Positions 25,072 to 37,000 of a DNA stretch of 60,605 bases are shown here, piece by piece. The notes under the pieces were generated by a model. It did no database searches. It was not told the origin of the DNA and was given only the letters and a program-made list of their open reading frames with translations. A program made the position numbers and the translations under genes. Where the stretch lies: IMG/VR virus record IMGVR_UViG_3300036770_004227, positions 1 to 60,605 of that record. One strand, given 5' to 3'. Each line of letters opens with the position of its first letter. Within the stretch, counting starts at the first letter, position 1. This DNA comes from a virus.

Positions 25072-28000
25072 TTATATGCCTTCCTTCAAGAATTGAACTT
25101 GTATGGTGTTAGCCATAAACAAACCTCTTCCGTCAGTTGCTGTACCTGTTCCAGTAGAATACCACAAATTACTACGCAAATATGAAGTATTAGAGTAGAA
25201 GGTATAAGAAACATTTGGCGAATATTCAAATGTTGAATTCGTTGCATTTATTCCTGGCGTAGATACGACAGATACGTTAGTATCAGAATTAATCGCACTT
25301 ACTACTCCGGTATATATGTTATCAATTAATATATTACCACCAATATATAGTTCAGAAGTGAATAGTGTATTAGTGCCTATAATATGATTACTACTTGTTG
25401 ATACATTTATCGTTCCAGTACCTATTGCATTATACCATTTGCTTATAATTATATTTGCGGAATATTCAAACTCAGCATCTAACGCATTTACAGCAGAATT
25501 TTGCTCTAATGTTACGTCAGTGTCTGTATTGATAACACTTACAACACCAACATATCTTCCATCACTAAGGAAAATATTACCACCGATTGTTAGTTCGGTT
25601 TCAAATGAAGTTCCTGTTCCTATGACCGTAGTACTGTTCATTGACACATTGATAGTTCCAGTTCCAACATTACCTGCATACCACTCTCTTACATCACTGT
25701 TAATAACTATTTGAGATTGGCTGCCATCAACTACAGTGTCTCCTATAGTGTGATTTTTTATACCTGTTCCACCAGTGCCTCTGCGCAGTTGTCCCAATAT
25801 GTTACTAGTGTTATTCTTATAGAAGTAAACTATTCGTTCACCATTGATATAAACCACACCAGGCTGAGCTCCGCTAGGCGCTGGCTCAGGCAACTTGGAT
25901 GCATCAGTTACATATATAACGGTATCATTATATGACACATTTGCATTTAGTGTAGTTGTTGCACTAGAATCCAATCTCAAGAATGTATAATTATCATTCA
26001 TGTCTTTGAATACTCTGTACGACATCAATGCGTATGGATCAGAAGATGATGGTGCATCTGTAGGAGTCATGACTGCTACTGCTACAATTGGCTCAATATT
26101 AGCACCAGTTACTATCACATTTGGAGTTGTTGTATAGCCTTCTCCAGCATTGACTATCGTCGCTGAAATTGCTGAACCATTTGTATTAAGTGTTATCTGT
26201 GCTTCGGCTTGAGTTGAAGGAGAACCTCCATCTATGAGTACAGAAATAGTATTACCAGAATAGCCAAGACCAGAAGAAACAAATACGATTTCACCTACTT
26301 TGAATGCCGAAGTATCGACCCAATCAGTGTACTCTGATCCATCTCCTCTTACCGCAAATGTTGATACCGTTATGTCTAATGTATCGTAGACTCTACCCGT
26401 TACTAATTCTTCTGGACCATGACTTGCGTATGGCCCAATATTGTAAATAGAAAGATTTGAAGTTGTAAATGTATTTCCAGAAGTGTATGGCACTACAGTG
26501 TACCATATACGATTGTTGTAGTATACTAAATCTCCTTTATTGTATACGGTGTTCGCTGTCCACTCACGATACGTATCGTATACATAAGGTCCGCCATCTA
26601 CAATGATATCTTCCGGCTTTATTCCTAATGTGTTATCACCGAACGAACTTGTAATCTTCGTGTCAAGTAAACTTTCACTTAACAAGAAAGTGCCATCAGA
26701 ATCTATTTCAGTAGGATCAAACACAGTTGCATCAAACCCGATACCGTCGAAGCCTGTACTTGCACCATAGTCTGCACCTTCTATTTTTACTCCAGGATAA
26801 TCAATACCTTTCTGTAGTAAGGAAAATTCCTTATCTGGCATTTGATCAGTAGGCTGATAATATGCCTGAATTCTGTCATTTGCGGTATTGAAATTGTTAA
26901 CAGAATACGGTGTCAAATTGTTTTCATTAAACACAGCATTAGACTTAAAATCGGTGTTAACTACATACGCTTTACCTTGTTGTGCTATAATTGTTCCTTG
27001 CACAAACGCGGTTTTCGGCTGCCATTCAACCACATTTGATCCGTATGTAATACGATCGTAAACTATAGAAGTTTTGAAACTTCTTATCAGTTTGTTAGAC
27101 AAGTTTACTTTTAATTGCAATCCCGTGCCGTTTCCACCGTTAATAGTTAAAACTGGATCAGTGATGTAATTTGTGCCACCATACAATAATATTGCTCTGG
27201 TTACTACACCGGCATTTACTAAAACTCTTATTATTGCGTCGTTACCAGTGGTGCTACCTGTAACTTTTATATCTGGTGCCACAGTATATCCAGATCCACC
27301 AGATAATATCTGCACGGATTCAATACTATAACTATAGTTGGTTAACCAATCTAAGTATTCAGGCCTAGTCAATGCATTTGCATCATTTAAGAATTCTCCA
27401 CTAGGACTACGTGAAAGTTTTAATACTTCATCGTAGTACGGTGGTACATCAAAGTCGGTAACATATCCAGTATAATTATCTACATAGTTATAACCTACTA
27501 TATAATCACGCAATGTTGTTTTATAAGGTTTAACCTCCTGTATGTACTGTAAGTAAAAATCTTGATTTTCTTTATAGTAAATTTGAGGCTTAATTGTTCC
27601 ACTGAATTTCTGCAAAACATCAATGAAACTTGTCTTGAACAACCAATCGACACTCTTTTGTTCGCTAAGGACGTAATTAACAAATACAAAGAATAATTTT
27701 AAGAATTCTCCATCAAGATCATTTACGAATATGTCATTCTTTAATGAATTAATTATCTGTCTGATTTCTATACTTGGATTCTGATCGTAACGTAAACTAT
27801 CAAAGTTATCATTATCGAATCCCATACCATATGCTGGCAAATCATAAAGATTATCTCTGAACTCTATCGTGCCGTCCTGGATTGCTATGGTATTCACTGT
27901 GTTTGAAAACACTTGAATAATGTACCATTTGCCTTGACCATTATTAAGTATTTTAACAGTATCACCATTTCTTAAACGAAGATTAGTTATTTGACTATTA

Positions 28001-31000
28001 TTGTCAATTACATATCTAGGTTTTATAGTGCTATCATATCCGTCAGCATACCAATCTTTGAATTGCCAATATTCTGGCACACTGTAACTCTGAACTCTAA
28101 TTAATTTCCATTCATTAGTAGAAACAAATATTGTTATATTACTGTTGTTGAACTCAGCACCACTGGTGAATGTATTTGTGACTACATACGCAATATCATT
28201 TCTAATAATGTACTGACCACGTTTATAGAGTGTATTTGGACTCCATTGAACTACTTCAGTATCCTTTACATATATTGTCCACAAATTGTTTACAGTTGAG
28301 TCATTCAATACCAATATCTTATATCCTGTAGGTAATACCTCGATATTAATAAACGACAACTCTTCTAAATTATTGACTATTTCATTGTAATTCTGTGAAT
28401 CATTGACTGGTATTGGCTCTCCGCCTAATAAAGTCGATAGATTGAATCCTCTAGAAACTACGAATTTCGATAGAATTTGATTTACATATACGATTATTTC
28501 CTTCAATGCTTGTATACGATCAACCACCATTGTTTGGCGTGGTCTGATGTCTATACCATAACGTGATTGTGGTGGCAGTGTAGCATCAGGAACTTGATTG
28601 CCAAATAGATCAACACCACTCAAACTGTCAACAAGTTTTGCAAATATTGTATTAGGAATTTCTCGTGATTTACTTCCTTGTTCAGATAGTATCGCATATT
28701 CATTGTGAATGATATTGCTATCTAGAACTTTCTTGTAATTCAAATGCAATACAACTTCACTGGCAACAACATCCTCCACTACATTGTACACTGTTAATGC
28801 AGATGAGCTTATCGCAGCAAAATATTTTATGCCACTGGATTTAGGATTTCTTATATAATTCGCAATAGATACAACAGGCACAGTTCTTTCATCTAGACTT
28901 ACATCTAACGTTATTTTATTCTTTACCCAGAAATAGTACTTTACTACTGCAAAGTTAGTATTAGGATCTATATAACTTTCCGTTACAAATGCTTCGTTAT
29001 TTGTGTACTTAGGAATTCCATCTCCGCCAGAAGATACATACTGACTAGGTGGATACAAACTTTCAACCCACTCGTATACATCAATACTGCTACCAGGGAA
29101 GGTATTACCCCAATTAGTTGAACGATATTTTGTAGATCCTTGTTCGTACTCTATATATCGAACAGTACTCAAATCCCACCAAACTTTTCCTACTTTATCA
29201 CTACCCCAGCACAAATCACTATTGTTTGCTACATCCGCTATAGTGGTATTGTTATATACTGCTGGATCATAATCTACCTTGTAAGAAATATTTTGTTCTG
29301 CAATTCCTAATATCTTACCTTTCACAGGATCTATATAATCAAAATAATCTAATATATTTTGGGTTTTAGTATCATATGTATAACAATTGATTATGCCGTT
29401 GATATCAACTTTCGGTGTTTCACTACGATATGTATCCCATCCTATCAGATTGTCCTGATTAACAAAACGATATACAGCACCTGCATTTATATTCAGTGCT
29501 GCATTATTCTTGGCACCAACGTATAATTCAAAATCGTTAATTGCGATACTGCTTCCGAATCCATCATTTGTTTTTATAGATGACCCTACTAGTACCGAGT
29601 TCAATTGCTGAATGTATACAAAATTGCCTGGATTTTGTATATTAGAAATGTTACTAGGCAAATAACCATAAATCCAAACAGCACCACTATTATCTATCGG
29701 CTCAACAAAACTAGTAGATTGTGAATCAAAAGTAGTAGTGTCACTATCAAAAATGGTCTTTTCAAGTGTGGCTGCTATATCACTGGCAACAATTAGTACA
29801 TCACTTGAGTTGTTTATCTTTACAACTTTTCCAAAATAATCATATGCTTTTTCATAAGCATTATTAATTATTTCAACTTGCTTGAATACTTCTAATCCAA
29901 GATCACTTATAGCAGTACCATTTCCAGGCAAAATTCTTAATTTATCAGAATTTATTTCAGAGTTACTGACTATACGCAAATAATTGTTGAAATTAGATGC
30001 GGTGACGCCTGGTATATTTGCATCGTTAATCGCTTTAATTATGTTTGTTAAATTCGTATCAGCAAATGTGATCAAGAAATTATTAATACGTATTTGATCA
30101 CCCGAGTTAACTGTTGGGTTCAATACTGTACCGGTTATTTCACCATAAACACGTCCTTGATTCAAATATCTATACACCGCTCCGCTGAATGTATTCGTTA
30201 CACTCTGATATGGCGCACCTACAAAAATGCTACAGTTATATCTACAGATATCGGCACTATATCCAAACAATTGATCAGTGTAGGGCAATGCCGGAGATAA
30301 ATCTTGTAATTTTTGAAACTGATTAGTTTCTATTTTTACAATTTTTCCCTTGCCTGGAGGCGTTAAGAATCGTACTATTTTCTCCGTAAATGCTATCCAA
30401 TCTTCATCTACTCCACGAACTTGTTCACTGTTGTCAATGTATACTCTTGTGAATTCGGTTATGTCTGTAGTCAATTCAAAGTAAACCTGCGCATCATCTT
30501 TGGCTATGAACGAATCAATCGAACGATTGTAGATAGATATATTTCCAGATGAAGTATATGTATCTGAGTTTACTGTGACATTTGCATATGGAGATGATAT
30601 CAATATTTGTTCACCATCTGATGTACATGTTACGTTATAACCAAATTTACCCTGGGCATTGCCTTGAATTATATCATAAAGTTTATAGCCCGGTAGTTGT
30701 TGAACAACAATACTACCAGCAGTAGGAGTAACCGCAAAAGTTATTTGATCGCCGCTTAGTGTATAGTCTTGATGCGGCATCAATATTTCCGAGTTAGAGG
30801 CGAATCTAACAAAAATATTTTCCTCGCTCACCGGAGTAAAATTTAATGTGTATGATGATTCGATTCCATCGGCAACAACGACATTTGAAAATGTGTCAAT
30901 CGTGCTACTTAGAGCATACACATACACATTACCCGCATCTGGTGCACCTATATACAGCCATCTGCCGTCGTTACTCATCGCAATACTGCTACCGAATGAT

Positions 31001-34000
31001 GCAGATGAAGTAACGTTAGGAGCAAGAATCTGCACATCAGACAGTGTGCCACCGCCTAAGTTTCGTTTATACACATATGCATAGCCTATATTTCCATAAC
31101 TTGTAGGCGCACCTACAACCGCATATGTATTAGTAGTCGCTAGGGCTGATCCGAAACCAGAAGATGCGTTTACTAATGAAATCAACGTTACATCTTCTAC
31201 CAAATCGTTATTGAAGTTAAGAACAAAGTTGCTTACTGAACCTTCGTTATTGTTAAACGTAGGCTGACCTATGAGTGCAAAATTGTTATCCGCAGTCACA
31301 GATATAGAACTGCCGAATCTACTATTCGCTGATATACTGCCTATGCGTAATTTGTCAGAAAAATCCCATGGCTCAGATTTGTTATATACTTCCCACAAGC
31401 CAGTTGTGCTTGTATTTTCAATCCATACTTTGTTATTATTTTTCCACTGAGTTTGTGTTTTCAGTGTTAAAATATTACTAGGTGAATCAACCTTCAATGA
31501 TTTTAACTTGTATATGCTACCCATGAAATCTTGACTGTTGAATCCACTCAAGCGTGAAGATACATCAATAGTAAATGTATTAAGCGATGTTACGCTAACT
31601 ATTTTATAGAATCCGTCGAATCTATCTACCATGGACAGCATGACAACATCACTGGTTGTAAGTCCATGGAATTTGTCGGTAGTAACGCTTACACGTTGAT
31701 TTAGTGCGTTTGCTATTTTTATTACTACACATCTAATATCTTCAAGTGTATAGATATTCCACTCTAGATTGTAATCTTTAGCAACCCATATTGTGCTGTT
31801 GGTTCCTATATTTGATATACTATCATTTAGAGTACTTATGTCGTTAATGTCAAATACAGTGTAATCAACATCTTCAACGTTAACGAACCCTGCTGTTTTT
31901 ATATCCTGTGTTGTATCGCTATTTTCATTTCTTGTTAACAAAAATGGTGCAGTCCAATTAGGCGTAGAAGTCTTATATAAGCCATTTGAAATAAATTGTG
32001 ATTCATATGAAACACTATTATTAGGCAATACTTCTATACTAGAAGGATTACTAATCATATATCTTTCGTCTAAAACTATCTCTACGTATCTATTAGTATC
32101 GGTACTACCATAAGATGCTATTCTAAATGCCCAGTCTTCATACATTGATAACTGAGATTGTTGCTGATTAACAATAACATTTCCTAGTGCATTTATAGCA
32201 TTGATTGTGCCCTTTTCTTTAATAAACCCTTGATAGAATTTTACTTGCGAAACGTCGTCTAAGCCTATGTTTTTCAAATAATCTCTATTCTTGTATCCTA
32301 TCAAAGACAGAGCATACAAATCAAAATCATTTTCTAGATTTATTTGATTTACATCGTAGAATGTTTCAAGTATCTCTGCGTTTCTTGAGAAACTGTTTAA
32401 TAAACCAGTTTTTATTCTATTTTTATCGACTGGTTTCCAGTCACTGAATTGAAACTCAGTGGTTGCTGGTAGATCACTTATTGCACTATAATAAAAACCT
32501 TTGTAGTCAACTAGGTCGCCCTTGCGATAATCAACACCGGATAACCATTGATCAACTCTTTCTGTATTGAACATGAATCCAGGAGCGTATACTGATCCAT
32601 TCCATTCTGCTGTTCTTGAACCAACAATCTTCAATCTATATTGTCTTTGTCCCATGACTGGATTGTAAATAACATCATTGAAAACTGTGTTGTTATTGAA
32701 TATCAAAGAATGTTCGTTTTGTACTAAATCAATCTCTAAGTAACCTATCAAATCTTTTTGATTCAATATTCTAATAGAAAAATTGTTACCATCACGCATT
32801 ACAGAATATCTATCAGAATTTAGTATTTTTCCATCTTTGTTTATTATCTTGCTGCCATAGAAAGAATTCTGTATCTTATCTGCAATAGCAACAGAATTGA
32901 AATACTTGATAGAACTACCTACCGGACTTAATGCAATTATATTGTTGATTTTCCAACCTTGTTGAATCCAGGTTAAAAACTCTCTTACGCTTAATTCCCA
33001 ATTTTTTACTTGTTGTAAATTGCCATCGTATTCGTCAAATACAAATCCCTGAAATTCTAGATATCTACCATAACCAGACAAAAAGTTAGACACTTGCTGT
33101 GTATTTGAAAATACAGTATTGTACGGTATATTAATTTTATATCTGGTATACTCTGTATAATAATTTACAACACCATCAAGTATTTTTATTGTTATAAATT
33201 TACCAGTGGTATCAGGTGGTATTACACTAAAGTATGGCTTATTTTTATCATATCCAGATATCTTAAAGCCTGCGTCCACACGCTCTATTATTACACCGCT
33301 ATATCTAGCATTCAATATAGGGGTTGATTTATTGATAACTAAATTATAATCATTATCTGGTATCAAAACACTTTCGTTAGTACTGTTTGGACTGTATTGT
33401 TCTGCTAGAACTTTAATAAAGTTCTTATCAGTATAACCAGCCATGCGATAACTTAACTGAACATTATAGTATCTAATGAAATTATATAATTCAGACTTAT
33501 CTAAAATTCCAAGACCAGTAAGATAATCACTAATGTAATTCAAATATCCAGTTGCCCTGACTACTTGACCATTAACAGTATGGCCATTTATATCTATATC
33601 ATTCTGTGTTATTCTGTTATTTGTGCCATAAATTAAATACTGATCTAATTCAGCATTATAGCGATACTTGTTAGTGTTTATTCCATATGAGAAGTACTTG
33701 GCTGGCTTGAATATAGCCATTACCAACTGCAATGCATATGGATAATCACTGCTGTTGCGCCAGGCAGTTTCTGTTGGGCTGTACTGGCCTATGTTCCAAG
33801 TACGACTGAATGTGTTTGCATCAAACTTGTTAGTTAACAATGAAAGTGGTGGTATCAATTTTCCATTTTCGTTTGCTGGTATGATGCCACTCAATCCTGG
33901 ACGTGCAAATAGCGGATCAAATCCTGCTCTAGGACCACGTGCTATATATCCATTTTCTAAATCAGTCCAAAGTATGGTATTACCAGATGTATATGGCGCT

Positions 34001-37000
34001 GGACCGTAAACTTCTTCCCACCAGTCAGGCTTTATCGTGAAGCCTAACATTTTCCAAGGACTTAGATGCGGATCTTGACAATCGTAAAAATACTGATAGC
34101 AGGCACGCCATGATCCAGGCAGTAACTCATTATTGATCTTGTCGTATGCTAATGCATAGTTATAAGAAAATGCATTATCATTTTCAAAAGTATCATTTTT
34201 TATGTAATCTAGGTTGTTTTGAGATGTCCAACGCAAGTAAGACGCCGCTAACGCTGCATTGAACTCTGATAATCTGAATCCAGTATCTCTGAATTTACCT
34301 GGTATAGTTTCAAAAATATTAACTAACTTATCGCTATATTCAACTTTTAGATTGTTGTAAATACGCTTCTCAAGTTCTAACAGTAGATTATCTCTATAAT
34401 CACCAAAAACGGGCATTACGCTGCCATCATGTCCGCGTAACATTGTTTGTGGTGTGTTGTAGGTACGATCTACGAAAATCTCTGGTATAAATTTAGGATA
34501 CAGTCCCAACTTCGTAGGTGTTTCCGGTATGTAACAACCGTCTGTGCTATCATATTCAACAATAGTTAATGTATCGTTAGTCTGTAGAGTTACAGCATCC
34601 GTAATTCTAACACCAGTTGAATCAGTTAAGAAAACATAATCTCTGCCAACAACTAATTGATTTCTATTCAAGTAGATCAGTATCGCTTTACTTGATAGTT
34701 CAGATAAACTGAAAATAGAAGTAATTTCATAGTCACGTTGAAAAACGTTGAATATTGTATATGTTATTACATTCTTTGTTCCTTGATATGGAACCATATC
34801 ACTATAATACCAAGGAAACTTTATGGTTTTAACTTGATTAATGATCTGAAGAATACTGTTTACTGAATTTTCTATATTTGATACATTTGTTGCTGGAACA
34901 GTTCCAGCAAGATTTAAGAATTTGCTCTTAAATTTATTGTATTCACTTTGAGCATACAATATACTGTTTATCGCACTGAACTTTTCACTGTTAAGGAACA
35001 TATTGGAAAATGTTACCGGAGCACTGTGTTGCAGCATTATTCCAGATTGATTTTCAATTTGTAAATCTCTGAGATTACTTCTACCAGGGTAATTACCTGC
35101 AAAAAATAAACTATTTTGAGCAACAGTTCCGATATGATTTCGTAATTCTCCAAGTGTAGGATTATCAAGAATTAAATTCTGTGAATTATAATTCAAATTA
35201 TCAGGTATCTGATAAAATCCTATGTTACTTGTTTTTGTACTATTATACACTAATATATCTATACGATCATTTTTATTGATTTCAGTTTTATCTATTGTTA
35301 TTAATAGAAAATCATTAGGTATATTGTATAATTGGAATTTATTAATGTCTAATTTTCTATAATTTACATAAACTATAAAATTTGGTTTAATCGTTGCTAA
35401 GTCTGGTTTTATATCTATTCTAAATGAATTATCAACACCATCGTAAACAAATGAAATGTCTTGCATTTGACGTGTTGGTGTGTTTGTATTTGTCCAAACA
35501 TTCAATTTTTGGAATGTTCCATCAGCATTGTTTTTATGCAAGAAACCAGAATTTATTTTTTTATCAATAACTCTATTATCAGATGAATATTGGAAATTAT
35601 CTACATCAAAATAATTCGTAAATTGTATATCACCTATATTATTGAGATTTTTGTATGCTAATGGGAATCCAAGTACTGGATCACTTGCTCCTGTGCCTAA
35701 TTTATATCCAAATAATTTTGTTCCTGCGAATCTAGTACTTGTTTTTACGGATGGATATTTTGTTAAATCAGAAAAACTATTATCAGTATCATCAAAGACA
35801 TCAAAGTAAGGCGTTTGATTTATAGTGGTTTTTGCCTGTCCCTCACGCCATACGTTATCCAGCAACCAAAAACTTTTGCCTACATTCGTTACACCGTTAA
35901 ACGCAGATACAACATCATAATCGCTAATATCGGCGTCTTCGGCTTCTACCAGATGTATAATCTTGTCAGTGGATGTACTATCGTCCTGATCTATGAAAGT
36001 TACTTGCCAAATTTTATTTCTTGTAAGCGGATCATTGTCCAGGCTGAATACAACACGCATTCCTTCTACTAGCAGTCTACCGTCAATATAAAAGCCCAGT
36101 TTTCCTTGAACATCTAAAAACGGTTTAGATATCAATGTATCGAATAAGTCTACTGGACGTTTTGCTTTTTTGCCAAAATTTAACAATTGCAAATCCGCAT
36201 CAAATTCGATGATAGGACGCTTGGCTCTAGAATCCGAATCAAGTATCAATGGCGTATTGTTGTATGCACTAGATATCTCTAAAACATTTTGATGGAACCA
36301 ACGATTACGTCTGGTCCAAGGATTCAAATCTTGACTTGCTCTGTTAATTACTATATAATCGGGATCACTCAAACTGCTATTTGTATCCACTGTAGTGTCG
36401 CCATAATATGACGGACCAATTATATATGGATATGTCTCAGTTATAAAATATGCATATGTTCCATTAGGAAATTCCGGCGTGACGCAATATCTTCCATTGT
36501 ACTGATCCAATCTTCCTAGACCAGGAACATATTCATAATCTTCAATAAATGATCCATATAAAAATTCAAATTTAAGTGAATCACCCACATTTACTGTAAC
36601 ATTTGAACTCAACTTGATTTGATTTATTGATCCAGAAAATTCAGGCAGTCCATTAACTGTTTTAAGAGAATTATCAATCACCCAAACGTTGCCTGAAGTT
36701 ATGCCAGCAGTGTTTAAAGTTATTCTCATTCCTGGATTGATACCGAAAGAACTATTAACCGTTATAAGATTAAAAGAACTTACGTTAGATGTAACTGTAC
36801 GTATTACGTACTTAGGTCTTGAAGGAGAAGTAATTTCTGACGAGAACTGATAAGAACTAGTCATTGGCACTGCTCCGCTACCAGCGTCAGTAGGATTTAG
36901 ATATCCGAATGGTCCATATATAGGATATCCATCAGCACTGAATCCTATTAACTTACTATGCCCGGTTGCTGGATCTATGTAACCAGATGAAAAGCCAGAT

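Noticed and set aside
30848-31084. Open frame opposite the giant structural gene
   Set aside because: Low-complexity reverse reading of a Ser/Gly/Thr-rich coding region, without initiation signals.
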